In this document: positions 1-12,529 of the stretch, piece by piece
Layout of the letters: every line of letters starts with the position of its first letter
Position numbering within the stretch: position 1 is the first letter of the stretch
Origin: Aricia agestis
Lineage: Eukaryota; Arthropoda; Insecta; Lepidoptera; Lycaenidae
Length of the DNA: 64,000 bases
Direction of reading: 5' to 3'
Assembly (NCBI RefSeq): GCF_905147365.1
Contig: NC_056418.1
Span: forward strand, 7,687,262-7,751,261
The notes under the pieces: model-generated
Told to the model about the DNA's origin: nothing
Databases searched by the model: none
Seen by the model: the letters and a program-made list of their open reading frames with translations, nothing else
Made by a program: the position numbers and the translations under genes

Positions 1-72
1 ATGAAAGTTAATCCATATTTACGCAACATATACACTAAACTGTGTATAATATCTTGAAATAGTTGTTTTCAG

Positions 73-2566
73 AGATGTAGAGGATGAATCAGTTCCTTTG
101 GCGGTGAGAAGAAAATGGGTTCCTCGGATGTTGGGGCCTCTTCCTCCGATGTTCCTGCGGATACCGCCCGGCACCGACGCCAGGATCGACCTTAGTCTGG
201 ACATGGATGACGAGAGGATCGTGGCCTTTCTCCAAAACGAGGAGTTCATGGCTGAACTGCGGTGGAACCAGGAGTTCATAGCGGCCCTCGACAGCGAGCA
301 GGGACACAAGACCAAATGCCACGACGACGACGCCGCTTTCAAGGAGAGACTGAAGAATATGGGAAAATGTGAGTACCTACATAAGACTTTTTTTTTAAAT
401 AAGGGGGCAAACAAACGGGTCACCTGATGGAAATTGCAACTACCGTCGCCCATGGACACTCGCAACATTAGAAGAGCAGCAGGCGAGTTGCCGGCCTTTT
501 AAGTGGGATTGCACTCTCTTCTTGAAGGTTTGCAGGTCGTATATCTTCCATGAAAGATAGGGGTTTTGCAAATAAGTTTATTCTATTATATATATTTTTT
601 TTTTTTGCTTTGAGTATCATTGTAAAGTCGAATGTTTTGTCGCCACCGTAAGCCCGGGCGCGCACTAGCGGCCAGGTCGCGGCGGCTATCGAGATACATA
701 GTACATACCTTAGTATGAAACCGCCATCAGCGTTGCCAGACGTCCCGATTTTGACGGGACGTCCCGATTTTTTCACCAAAATTAAATGTCCCGCGCGGGA
801 CAGGCTCAGTCCCGCTTTTCGGGGAAAGTCCGAACGTACGTGCAGCGTGCTGAGAAAGAAATTTGCGTAATGAAGATAAGAGTGTGGAGGTAGAGGGGTG
901 GATTTTCTTTGGCTACTTTAGCTCTCTTTTGTCACGTAAACGTTATTTTAACACAAATAAAAAGATAAAGATTAAAAAAACTTTTGATTTTATAAGTACC
1001 TTTTTTACTTTGTCCCGCTTTTGACTGTGGAATCCCGCTTTTTTACTCAAAAAGTTTCAAAGTCCCGACTTGGCACAAAAAAAAACTGGCAACGCTGACC
1101 GCCATAGACCGCTTGTGCGCGCCCGGGCTTACAAATTGTAAGGGCGCGCGCACACACGCAATATTTTGTTACCGAACTGAGAGAAATTGCATTGTACGTT
1201 ACAATGCAATTTCTCTCAGTTCGGTAACAAAAATTTGGCACTAATCACAGGGCACCTCTAAGGTATTAGCGACATAATGATTCTTCTAAAAATCGTTACT
1301 TAATTTAAAAAATATATAATATATTAATATTCACCAAGTTAATAAAAGGTCTGGTTTAGCGTTCTGATTAAACGAACCTATCCAATTAAAATCCAAGCGA
1401 ATGCGAAATTTTAACTAAGATTAAGTATACAAGAACGCTGCTGTCTATTTACCCGTGTGATCATTATAACATGCAGTTGGACCAGCGCCAAGTGCACCCT
1501 ACATTTTTCTTAGATAGCTTTAATCAAGATCTTACAAGACTAGTAGTGTTTTTTATATATTGTTTTAGTGGCTTTTAGGAAAACATTTTGAAAGTATCTT
1601 AAAAGTTTAATAATGGAAGATGAACGTCAATATCTACACATCTACCTACGAATAAACATCTACCTATTAGATTAGGGTTTACAAAAAATAATGTTTTTAT
1701 AAAATGCAGGACATAATTATTATTTCCCTAGGGCTTAAACCGATTACCTAGGTGAGTCATTGCAACACGCATGCTACTTATTAGTGTTGTAGATCCCCAG
1801 TCCATAACTCTTACCTATTTAGCATTACCTACATATTAATAAAGCATAAACCAACGGGGCACCTTCGTGTGGAACTGCTTTGCTACCATCAATAACAAAA
1901 ACATAAATGTTAAATACGTACTTTGGTAAATCTTGGGACCTGAATAAAACATATCATACACAAATTGACAATTAGGTACTTACTAATTGTACTTTTACTC
2001 TCAAAACCTACAATTGACACGTTAAAATAAGTAGGTATAGCCTTATAGGTATACCACAATCAATATCGGAAGCCCTACTAAATAAGGTTTAGTTATAGAT
2101 ATGTTTTCAGTGTTTGGAAACTTCCTCCAAAAAGCTAATATAGGGCCTCCCTACGAATAATACCTAAAATAAGGTCTCCGCCAGCTTAGGCAGGCGTCCC
2201 AAATTATTGGCGTCTACTACATTTAAGACCTGTTTCACCACTACCTGATAAATGCAGAATAGGCTATCTACAACTTAACTAACTTGACACATAGAGTATG
2301 GACTTGGAGTATCAGAAGAAGTGAAACAGCTTAATAGGAAACAGCCATTTAGCATCGCATTTAGCATTTACAGGATTTTGATACAAACTACAATAATTTC
2401 AGTATCCCGGAAGAAGTTCGCGCAGCTGTCGCGAATGTTCTCCCGCGGGGGGCTAAAGAGAAGCGGCAACGCCCGGACCCCCGCCCGCGGTCCCCCCGAT
2501 AGTCTCCTGCTGCAGGAGGAGCACAGCGACGACGAGGACCGCCAGCCGCACCACATAAAGATATAA
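73..2566 (+). CDS. CUEDC1: CUE domain-containing protein 1-like, last two exons (5' end outside window)
   Basis: Two exons join in phase: 73-368 (acceptor AG at 71-72, donor GTGAGT at 369) and 2403-2566 (acceptor at 2401-2402), ending in TAA at 2564-2566. The first encodes a tract with FLRIPPG, DDERIVAFLQNEEFMAEL and FKERLKNMGK. The second continues SRKKFAQLSRMFSRG and ends in an acidic tail. This order matches the C-terminal half of animal CUEDC1, where a DERI-FLQNEEFM block is followed by a K-MGK-RK-F-LAR-FS block. The ubiquitin-binding CUE domain would lie in upstream exons outside the window. In vertebrates the protein is thought to act in ubiquitin-dependent regulation; the insect role is not known to me. 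The intron of about 2 kb holds several repeats. Alternative: another protein sharing this C-terminal block, which I consider unlikely. Confidence 0.85.
387..543 (-). repeat. Truncated LINE 3'-tail repeat in CUEDC1 intron
   Basis: Read on the minus strand this ends in poly(A) (poly-T at 388-396). It carries the same tail as the copies at 5813-6151, 59749-60170 and 62287-62614, including the core GCGAGTGTCCATGGGCGACG. Similarity to the 59749 copy stops near 543, so the copy is truncated at its 5' side, as expected of target-primed retrotransposition. Confidence 0.8.
648..1132. mobile_element. Nested terminal-inverted-repeat element (MITE-like)
   Basis: The ends are inverted copies: GTAAGCCCGGGCGCGCA at 648-664 and its complement at 1116-1132. 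A second inverted pair, CAGCGTTGCCAG (728-739) and its complement (1086-1097), marks an inner element. The inner part contains repeated GTCCCG motifs (around 747-830 and 1010-1075). No coding potential is visible. It lies in the CUEDC1 intron. Confidence 0.75.
1164..1232. repeat. Perfect 33-bp hairpin with 3-nt loop
   Basis: Left arm 1164-1196 and right arm 1200-1232 are exact reverse complements with a CGT loop. It lies in the CUEDC1 intron next to the TIR element at 648-1132. The most likely origin is a foldback element; if transcribed with the host intron it would form a long RNA hairpin. Confidence 0.9.
2222..2305. repeat. Fragment of the foldback family also seen at 63211-63340
   Basis: The stretch GACCTGTTTCACCACT, followed by TAGGCTATCTACAACTT and a TTGACA segment, matches (inverted) the element at 63211-63340. 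Only part is present. It lies just upstream of the last CUEDC1 exon. Confidence 0.6.
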
Positions 2567-5029
2567 CAGACGGTCCTCGCGCTGGGGTGAAACATGGCCT
2601 TAATGTGCTGCAGGGCGATTCGCGATATCCGTTCGACTCGGATTCGAAAACTTTACCGTGTCATTGGTCGATGCCTGATATGACGAGCGTTTATTGGATG
2701 TATGGCGATGAAGTTTCTGAATCCGAGCCGAATTGCGCTTTGCGAATCTTGGCCCTCGTCAATTGATAGGGGCACGGTATGTAGTGTGTGGATGGTACAA
2801 AAACATGCTAAGTGGTCTTCCTAATTCCAATATGAAATACTTTACCTAGTTAGTACTTTTAGGATTTTTAATGACAGTGGCGCTTTGCCTCTGTAGTTAA
2901 CCATGACCTAACATAACTAACAAGTAACTTTCCTACTCGAATGTCTGTTGAGTGTTGAACCGTACTTATACAGCATGACTGGTGAGACATGTTCAATACT
3001 CGAGGACGTGATATTTAGCTATTATATTAGTTGAAAAAAAATAACATAAAAAATTTATATCAATTGATCACTGAGTAAATGTGGCGTAAAGTTAAATAAT
3101 TATTTACCCAACGCATGGACACCGCGCGCGGGAGGGGTAGCGCGCGGCGCAGGGCCCACGCAGCAGCGCCGGCCGCATAGTGATTTACTATGTGTCCATG
3201 ATTCATTTATTTAAAGGGAAATTAGGTCAAAAATTAAGTACCTAATTATAATACATAAGTAATTATAATGAGAATCGAGTACCGAGTACTCTCCTTATGT
3301 ATTGATCATGACCCACCAGTCATGTGTATAAAATATGTAGAGCGGCTTAAGTAGGTACCTTAGGGCTCACAGTCATATTAATATTATAAGGCATATTCCT
3401 CACAATCGAATAGAGTGCGTAGAAAAATTTGCGGACATTTCATGTTACTTAAATTACACGAAAATTGTTAATCATCATGATTCATGACACGAACACTGAA
3501 CACGTAAAATGAAAGTTTTACATAATATGCATTAATTTTCCGAAATAAACTAGCAACTTTCCTGCTAAATGGTGTGTTGCCAATTATACTGGCATGCTAA
3601 CGAGCGTTTAATGAAATAACAGCAAATTGGGAACATAGCGAGCTTAGAATAATATTATACTAAGGATAAGCAATAAATAAATAATATAAGATTAAGTAAC
3701 ATGTGTGCGTACGGTTACTATTCTGGAAATTCTGTCCTAAATTAGGCACGAAAAAAATTACTCGCTTTTTACGAATTTTAATCATTTACATCCACTTTAC
3801 TTTCCATCCCTATCATTGAATGTAAATAATGAAGAGCCATTAAAGGCATGTTTTTGTACGCACCTTCATGTGGTTTGGCAAAAGACTGGGAACATTTTGA
3901 TAAGATTGTTGTTGTTGATGTTAAGATGGTTTGTACATTATCAACGTTTTCGGATAACGCGAAATAGAGTATTCAGAACATTATATCCCACTTACGAATA
4001 AAAATATTTCAGAGCGTAAAACTATTCGAATTCTATCAAGAGTCATTTCCGACGTGCCAGACCAAGACAAGCAATATTTTTATTAGTAAGGAGGCATGAG
4101 AAAAGTGAAATAAAATAAGTCGTTCTAGATAATTTAAGTAAGGTATAATAATTGATTGAGCATTTTTTATAATTATTAGATTGTTAATTTCTGTGCATTT
4201 TGTTTAGTATTATTTAATAAAATATTTTTTTGGTTCACTTTATTTCTCCACTTTAATGGTTAAGTATTAAAATTACCTGCAATACCTACCTACACCTGAT
4301 GATGATTTTTTCGAAACCGGCCGTGTATTTAACAATTTTGTAATAAATATATTAAAATAAAGTGGAATAAGTGCAAGGAAAGTGTATAATTATTCAATTG
4401 AGGTAAGTATTATGTTTGTATGCTGTTCCGGAAAACTTGAAATAAAAAAAGAAATCACTAAGTATATTTAAGGCAAACTACAAGTTAGGATTTGTATTCT
4501 GTAGTCTACGACTACAAACATTTTGGCTCATTGCTCGGAGTACCGCCATTTGCCTATGAATCAACTTCTCTGATAGTACATAAATATAACCAAGAGCTCT
4601 AATAGTATGTTAGATCGTCCTAACAATATGAGATTGATTCGATCCTCACACTGGCCGCGCCCGGCACGAACCATCCGTCACACAAGGGCGTTTCATACAT
4701 CTTGGCAGTACTATTACTGTCAAAGCTGCCATAGATAATTCCGGCTTCAGTTAGTCAGGGCCCTAATAGTTCCGTGATATGAATGCTGACCTCAGCTTAC
4801 GGTATACCTGAGTACCTTTACCCTAGTCCGACGCAAATAGGGGTTTATTTTGATGTTGTATGTTTGTGTGTCCGTCCGTGGTATCGTAGCTCTACTAGTT
4901 ACTGCTTTACAGTGACGGGCACACTTACGTAAAATCTAAAACTAAAGAAAATTTAATCTTAGGTAAGTAACTAGCTAATTTTATTTGTGGCTTCAGTCTC
5001 TTCTGGATAATTAGTTGTAGCTGTATAAT
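2567..5029. other. CUEDC1 3' flank, no supported gene
   Basis: AT-rich DNA downstream of the CUEDC1 stop codon. A GC-rich patch at 3118-3175 is bracketed by an inverted GTGTCCATG motif (about 3115 and 3192). A short fragment of a dispersed repeat lies near 4820-4930 (GTCCGTCCGTGGTATCGTAGC-like, related to 38330-38480). The open frames are short, lack splice support and look random. Confidence 0.6.
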
Positions 5030-6290
5030 TAGGGAATGCAATCTCGTTCACGCGAGATCTCGCCCTTTTTTAGCGAGATTGATCTCGGACGAAAAAAAGG
5101 CGAGATCTCGCGAGTTTGACGAGATTGCACTTGAGCATAAAAATGTCTTATTTGAAGCGCGGACGGAGTTGTGATCACGGAGTCAAAACATAGAGGAGCT
5201 GGCCTAAGCAACTGTGCACTGTGATTCTCAACTAGGTCCTGAATTTTGACTTTTAGTTATAAAAGAACTATTTTATTACTAAAAGATTTGTGTTTGATAG
5301 TGGGCTTTTAAATTCTGGACGTCACGTTATCGTGAATGCCGGCTTCCACTATAAAACGTTGGGTGTACGTTAAATGCCCTTTTGATTTTACGCACCGTGA
5401 AAGTTTTGTGCGGTTCAGAAGTGTCAACGTTGTGATGTCCAATCGTGCACGTTAAAAAGTTATCGTCGATGGAAATTTAAAAACGTCTCCATATATTTCC
5501 ATACATTTTACTTCCCTATGTTATCGTTTTACCGCGGATGTCCACCATGTTACCGCCACGTCCAAAATTATAAAAGCGCATTAGAAGAGAAGACTGGCTG
5601 TTTCTTTCATTTGTTATTTGATAGATAGTAGATACGTATGTCAAAGTTTACTTCTTAAAAATTATAGACACTAGACAGACACATCAAACTATGTTTGATA
5701 CATAAAATTCTATTGAAAAAAATCGTGAAAATGAATGTTAATCTTATAATACTTAAAATATTCATTACTTTTTTTCGTAATTTATTCAAATATTGTGATT
5801 ATATATCACAATATTTATACGTGGGAGAGCCATGCTTCGGCACGAATGGGCCGGCTCGACCGGATAAATACCACGTTCTCACAGAAAACCGGCGTGAAAC
5901 AGCGCTTGCGCTATGTTTCGCCGTGTGAGTGAGTTTACCGGAGGCCCAATCCCCTACCCTATTCCCTTCCCTGTCTTCCCCTATTCCCTTCCCTTCCCTT
6001 CCCTTCCCTCTCCTATTACCCTATTCCCTCTTAAAAGGCCGGCAACGCACATGCAGCTCTTCTGATGCTGCGAGTGTCCATGGGCGACGGAAGTTGCTTT
6101 CCCCGTTACCCGTTTGCTCGTTTGCCCCCTTATTTCATAACAAAAAAAAAAGATTATTTGCAAAAAAACACACCAAACTGCTAATCTCGCGAGATCTCGA
6201 CATTGGCGACTGGCGAGATCTCGCGGTATTTTATTCATAAACTCGCGGGATCTCGCTTGAGCCCCAATCTCGCGAGATTTGCATTCCCTA
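5030..6290. mobile_element. 1.26-kb inverted-repeat element rich in CTCGCGAGA motifs
   Basis: TAGGGAATGCAATCTCG at 5030-5046 faces a near-perfect inverted copy at 6273-6290. The terminal regions (5040-5140 and 6180-6280) are clusters of palindromic CGAGATCTCG and CTCGCGAGA words. The centre holds unrelated DNA and a later insertion of the SINE-like element at 5813-6151. No transposase is visible, so it would be non-autonomous. Confidence 0.7.
5813..6151 (+). mobile_element. SINE-like element with LINE-type 3' tail
   Basis: A 339-bp copy begins ATTTATACGTGGGAGAGCC and ends in a poly(A) run at 6142-6151. It is collinear with the copy at 62287-62614. A central CCCTATTCCCTTCCC tract separates a head unique to these two copies from a tail shared with LINE fragments at 387-543 and 59749-60170. 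No open frame spans it. The head lacks clear A and B boxes, so I do not assign a tRNA or 5S origin. Confidence 0.85.
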
Positions 6291-6884
6291 TTTATAATGT
6301 ATAATAATTAATATAGTAATATTTGTCTTTCTATCGACAAATAGCTGCCCACACGTTCCCATCACTACAATTTTGTATCGCCAATCAACAATTGAAGCGC
6401 TTTAATATAATCTTAGGGCTTGAAGAACATAAGTAGAATTTATCTGGGGACGAAACGCACGTAGAGCAACAGAAAATATTCCCATTTCCCTCAAGCGAAT
6501 TACTTTATAGCTTATTTAAAATAAAGTTTTTGCTGCAGTAACAACAATATGAGCGTCTACACCCCGTTATGTGCATATTATAATGGCACGGCTGAGTGGC
6601 CGGAGGTAGTTATGCATGCAAATAAATGCGTCGGAAAGCCATTTTTCTCCACTTCCATGAGATGTATACTGATTAACCATCGTCCGTCCTCATATTGTAT
6701 AAGTTTAATGTTATATTCACACGCGAAAGAAATTTTTTCTCATAAGCTGATTAGAATATATCCAACCTCTTACTATAGTTCATGATACATTATGTAAATT
6801 ACATTTCGCTGTTAGTAGCTCTTACGCTACGTTTTTACGTCTAAATAAAAAAATCCATATTAATATTTTATTTATTTAAAAAAA

Positions 6885-7385
6885 TCGGCTCTACATAAGA
6901 TTTGATAACATCTCTTATAGTAGATATGCAGTTAATAATTAGTATCTTTGGCTCTACGTAAGATTTAATAAGTTTTGTACAGTATAAAGTAAGTGTCTTG
7001 GTTCTACATAAAACTTTTTTTCGACAATATTTAATTAGTATCTTGGCTTTATAAGATTTAATAAATTTTTCTGCGGTATGAAGCTAGAATCTTGGCTCTA
7101 CCACAGAATAGATAATAGTACAAGTAGCTCTACATAATATTTACTAACTTTTTTTACAGTAGAAAGTTAGGAGTTTAGCTCTACATAAGATACTTACTTC
7201 TTTTTTTTTTTACTTTTGATACATTTTTTTTGCAGTTCTGCAGTACGAAGATATATAGAATCTTGGCTCTACATGAGATTTTATATTATTTTCTACAGTC
7301 TGATCACTCTGAAGTAAGTACAGGTGAAGTAAGAATCTTATCTCTGTAGTTGTCTACATAAAATTTGATTATATTTTTAACTGCA
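6885..7385. repeat. Degenerate minisatellite, unit roughly 60-75 bp
   Basis: The motif GGCTCTACATAAGATTT recurs with decay near 6887, 6949, 7006, 7092, 7130, 7176 and 7264. A TTTTTTCTACAGTATGAAG-like spacer and AGAATCTTGG separate the units. It is intergenic and shows no coding potential. Confidence 0.8.
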
Positions 7386-9149
7386 AAAATGTTGATGCTA
7401 TAATATAAGCTTGAAAGACTTTCCCATTTTTAATTTCCATTGCTTAATTTCCTTTCTCGCAAATTACGAGGAAATACAAAATGTCGCCTATTTCGCCGCC
7501 GCTTATGGGATTAGCCAAGCATTCCAAACTCGTCAGTGGAAAAACCGAGTTCTCAACGCCATTTAGTGCATCTATCCGTCGTCACGTGTGTTAGGTATCC
7601 GTGTAATGGAGCGTGCTCGTCGATTGATGCGTATAAAACTCTTCAATGGCGCCAGCCGCGCGGAACGGGAAAGTTGCACCGATACTCACAACTGCACACG
7701 ACAATATTATTTACAACTATCAAGATGGGCTCGTTTTATATAGTCATCAACATACAAATAACTAATACAACGCAAAGGGATGCGAGAATCTCTTTGAGAA
7801 AATCTTTGCTCTACCTCCCCATGGCCCTTTTATAGCCTACTGTAAAGAATCCACGATAGTATGCTGTACTCGACTGCACTGCACTCAACTTAAAATTATG
7901 ATACATACTTATATACTTACATAGGTACTTAATTATATTATTATGATATCTATTGAGATAATAGAGAGAAAGATATGTAGAAAATATAAGAGACTACTCG
8001 CTAATTACAACCGCTTTGCTTTCGAGTAGTCTGTCTATTTTCTCCGTCGACCGTCGATAATGTAGAGCAAGGAATATTTTATAATATTTTATTGTATAAA
8101 ATAATGAGCATAGGGAACCATCTTTAGGTGAGTTTGATATTTCTTCTGACAAGTTTAGCTCTAACCTGGAACTATCTAGTTTTTTCTGAAGTAATAACTA
8201 ATTATGAATTATAAATAGATAAATTTAAAAAGTCTATTCCAGTTTCTACATCTAGTAGCTTTAATCATCAAGGTGTGTTATCTAGTGGTATAATTCAGCA
8301 GTAGTTATATATAATCCATTATTTATGGTAGTCATTAATGGACCAAGCGCAATAAAAACTGGAAGAAAATAAAAATCCTGGCCATTATATTAAAAATACA
8401 TTACTTGCCCGGTAGGTACTTAACTGAGCAGGTGCCTTTGGAAAAACTTGCGCTATGCGACTCAAGGATACATAAATTGTATTATAATGTCCCGGGGTTC
8501 GATAATACGGAGTAATTTTAAGGACATTTTATTTTTGGGGTTCAGTGCAAGATGTAATAAACTAGAGTACTACACTGATACATTTCGAATTGCTGATTTC
8601 GTTAGTCGACTCGTTACGTACAAAATTGCAGCAAGAAAACTTCAGTGATTGTATCAAGATTCAAGAACCTTAGTATCATCTTCATTAAGGATTTTTTCAT
8701 TTTTATCTGAGTGCTTATTAAATGAGAAGATTGTCAATATCACTGTTAGTGAGTAAGAGCTTGCTGGCGAGCTAGAAATAAGTACAAGAGTTGTTCTTCT
8801 AGAATCAAGAAATAACTCTACCTACTGGTGTTTTCTTTCCTGATTTTGCAGCTTAGTTACTTTTACTATTTAGCGTGCTGAAAAACGCCGCTACGCCGCT
8901 GCAAAAAGTCGCATGTATTATGCTTTATTTCTCATAATAAGTTATGACACAGTCTAGGCTAGACGGTGTCATAACTCTGTGATGCTAGACGGTCTAGCTA
9001 GCCGTTTATTATCAAAATATCATGAAAGCCGCAGCTCACTTGACTTCAGGGTTGGCAAATGCTCGAGTCTAACCGCCGTACTCAGAATTTATTATGATTA
9101 ACCTTCAACTTAATGATGTTTTTGACAGATAATATGGGTAATAATATGG
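7386..9149. other. Intergenic stretch without a supported gene
   Basis: AT-rich sequence. I see one short palindrome (8941-8975) but no exon with both splice signals and recognisable protein, and no RNA gene. The open frames of 60-100 codons have ordinary AT-rich composition. Confidence 0.5.
8941..8975. repeat. Short palindrome, 17-bp arms
   Basis: GTTATGACACAGTCTAG and its near-perfect inverted copy form a 35-bp palindrome with one mismatch per arm. A partial echo (GCTAGACGGTCTAGC) follows at about 8983-8998. Confidence 0.7.
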
Positions 9150-9654
9150 GGCTTATATTTTATTTTTTATTTTATTTTATTTTCTTTATTGAATACCAAC
9201 AGCGTATTACAATTTGGAGCTTAACACTAAACATGTGACACTTAGTATGGCCAGTAACAGGTATTACATTGTTTGTCAAATTGTAGTGCTATGTATTTAA
9301 CATTATAATAAAAACTATTTCATTAAAAATTAGAAGACCGTCATCGTTATTATCGACACAATAAGGTCTTGACATGGTTACTATTTAATAAGCTAGTCAA
9401 CTCCCAGTATTGTGGTTTTAATAAAATGTAAAATATTTTGTCTTAGCTAATTAATTATATTAATATAATGTATGTGTGTGTGTGTTTGTGTGCAAGTAAG
9501 TGTGTATGTGTGTGTGCATGTGCGGCACCCTAGCCCTACGACACGAAGTCTTGGGATCAGTGAAAAATACCACTAGGGTACCGCATGTAAGGTTTGTACA
9601 TACAACATGTTTATGCAAATTCATTCCTCTTTTTTTTTTTTTTTTTTTCTTTAA

Positions 9655-11463
9655 TTAAGTATCATTTTTTAATATTTTTATAACTTCACTCTTGAATTTC
9701 GTTTTAGTATTGTAAGCAAATAGGTCTACAGAATTAAAATTTTTTGTGTATGAGCGACTTATACGTGATATAACAGAGTTCTGTCCATAACTAGTGTTTG
9801 ATGCAGGTATGTGCAGTAGGGGGGTGTTTCTAGTGCGGAATTTCGGCGTGCGGAAGGTAAGTTGTGACACGAGATCAGGGCAATCTATTTTACTATTAGC
9901 GATGTCGTACAGTAAACATAAGTCAAAAACAGTACGTCTCTGCTCCAGGGGCAAGAGATCAAACTCAGCGCAGCTCTCGGCGTAGGAATCAAATCTTTTA
10001 CCACAGCGGTAAGTCAGGTAAGTTATAAATTTTTTCTGAATGCGTTCCAGGCGACTTTTATATATGATGTAATGAGGGGACCATATCGGACTATTGTACT
10101 CCAGAACGCTCCTCACGTATGCGGAATAAACGATTTTGAGTGATGAGATGCTTAAGAATGACTTACACGTCCGAAAAACAAAGCCCATATTCTTGTAAGC
10201 TTTACAAATTACGTTTTCAACATGGTCCGAAAAAGTCAGTTTACTGTCCAGATATACACCGAGGTCCTTAACGATACGTTTTCTTTGAATTAATATACCA
10301 TTCATGTAATAATTATGGGTTATGGGCTTTGGTTTCCGAGTGAATGTAATACATTCGCATTTAGTAGAATTGACAGTGATATTATTGCGAGTATAATAAT
10401 TGAACAAGCTGTCAAGGCCTGCTTGGAGCTGTAAACAGTCCTGGATCGAATTAATCTTGCAAAAGATTTTTTTGTCATCCGCATACATGAGATAGTACAA
10501 AATATGTTGGAGGCACGAACCAATATCGTACAAATAGGCGTTGTACAGCAATGGTCCCAGGTGTGAGCCCTGTGGAACTCCAGTGGGCATCTCGATATAG
10601 TCTGAGCGATAACCGCCCATTACGACAGCCTGGGATCGATTCGATAGGTAAGATTCCATCCACCGAAGCAAATCCCCGTGGATACCTAGCTCCTGGAGCT
10701 TTTTTAGAAGAATGAGGTGGTCTACCCGGTCGAACGCTTTTTCGAAGTCTGTGTAGATAACATCTATTTGTCCACCGCGTTCCATATTCTCTAAAATAAA
10801 GGAAGTGAAACAGGCTAGATTAGTAGTCGTCGAGCGATGCCTAAGGAAACCGTGCTGTTGGTAGGGGATCGATCGGTGAAGTGTCGGATAAATAAAATTG
10901 AGTACTACTTTCTCCATTACTTTAGCAGCCGTGTTTAAAATAGAGATGCCCCTGTAATTCTTAACGTCCATACGAGAACCTTTTTTATGTATTGGAACGA
11001 TATGGGCTACCTTCCATTTCTGTGGGAACACACCATCACGCAGCGATCGATTTATCAAGATGGTCAATGGAGTAGCTAGAGATTTAGAGCAGCGTACCCA
11101 AAATAGAGATGGGAGCATATCACTGCCAGGGCCTTTTTTTATATTTAGATTTCGTAAAATACCTTCGACACTCGAGGTCGATACTTGAATGTTAGACACT
11201 ACATCAGAATTGAAATTTAATGATCTATCAGGAGTAACATTACTAGGCTCGCCGAAAACGCTCTTAAAGAAAGTATTAAAGGCGTCACACATGTCCCTGC
11301 CTTCAGTGTATTCTACTCCATCGAGCACTAGCTTTTTAGGGTACGCTGAGCCACCGCGTAGGGCCTTTACATACGTCCAGAATGTCTTAGGGTCAGTTTT
11401 CAAATTTTTTTTCACAGTCGGATGTAAATTTATTAAAACATTCTTTTTGTATACGACGTTCAC
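9655..11463 (-). pseudogene. LINE reverse transcriptase region
   Basis: 602 codons are open. Visible RT landmarks are KGPGSDMLPSLFW, a VPIHKKGSRMDVKNYRGIS block, VIYTDFEKAFDRVDH, a GVPQGSHLGPLLYNAYL block and the catalytic YADD (codons at 10485-10474). The thumb and C-terminal region follow, ending just before an A-rich stretch at 9649-9631. The frame continues the endonuclease frame only if one base is gained or lost at the T8 run 11405-11412, so this copy cannot make the full polyprotein. The motif order places it in the CR1/Jockey superclade; I do not assign the clade further. Confidence 0.9.
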
Positions 11464-12529
11464 GGGACCTCAAAAGTGCGAATTCGTCGTAATCCAAGTT
11501 ATTACCGAACTTCTTCCAGCGTTTGTGTGCCCTACTCTTCTCTTTAATGATATTAATGAGCGCTGGGGAGTACCAGTTGGGGTACGTGCGTCGCCCGAAG
11601 GTATTAATAATAGGGACGTGTGATGCGATGCAAGCGTTTATGGTCTCATAAAATATATCTATAGAATCGTCGACTGTTTTAGCAGACAGCAAGGTACTCC
11701 AGTCTTGTTTTTCAAAAAGATCATTTAATACGGGGTAGGGAGCTTTTCTAAAGTTAAACTTTTTTATTATGGCCTCGCGTAACTTAGGAACGCTCAGGTC
11801 TAGCACGGTGAAGGCGAACGACGGGTGCGCGCGGTCCTCGGGCAGGAGAGGCGCGGAGACCGGGCTCACCGATAACGGCAGGTTGCAAAAGACGAGATCG
11901 AGCGTGTTGCCACAGTGATTTTTTAGCAGGTTGTATTGATGAAATCCGTGGAAGGTTAGCGATTCCATGAGTTTAATTCCGTGGTCCTGGACTTCGACGG
12001 GGCCTCTTTTTAAAACCGTGTATCCGTTTAAGTCCCAAGACAAGAACGGGAGGTTTAAATCACCGATAAAAATGTAGTAATCGTTCGGATGGAGAGCTAA
12101 AGCGCTGCCGATAATCGCGTCGATCGCTTCCAACTCGGCCGGTAGGACGCGAGGGTTCGGGGGAGCATAGACGGCGAGGAGGTGCAGGTCGCGCGCGGCG
12201 GCGCAGGCGCGCGCCGGCATGGTGAGCCACAACAGCTCGGCGTGCGGGCGCGCGGCCACGTCGCGCGGCACGGCCCCGAGCGTGCGCCGCACCAGCACCG
12301 CGACGCCGCCGCCCGTGCGCTTGCCGCTAGCGGCGGCGTCGCGGTCCGCGCGAAACACGTCGTACCGGTCGTCGCACAGCTCCGCGTCGAATATGTCGTT
12401 GTGCAGCCAGCTCTCCGTCAGAACGATAATGTCGTAGTCGTGGCAGAGAATATTGAGCCTTAGGTCCGCGCACTTAGTTCTAAGCCCGCGTACATTTTGA
12501 TAATAAATGTTTAGGAAGTTGGCACCCAT
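11393..12529 (-). pseudogene. LINE endonuclease (EEP fold) region
   Basis: 378 codons begin with ATG at 12529. Endonuclease landmarks are YYQNVRGLRTK near the start (metal-binding Asn), IIVLTESWL (catalytic Glu), GGGVAVLVR, IFIGDLNLPFLSWD (catalytic Asp/Asn pair) and a C-terminal PEDRAHPSFAF block (SDH-like His replaced in context). The region after the endonuclease reads WYSPALINIIKEKSRAHKRW, the usual linker before RT. It runs into a stop just past the A8 homopolymer shared with the RT frame. Confidence 0.9.

Noticed and set aside
12182..12463. Plus-strand open frames opposite the LINE endonuclease
   Set aside because: They are shadows of the GC-rich antisense coding region; the minus strand has catalytic motifs.
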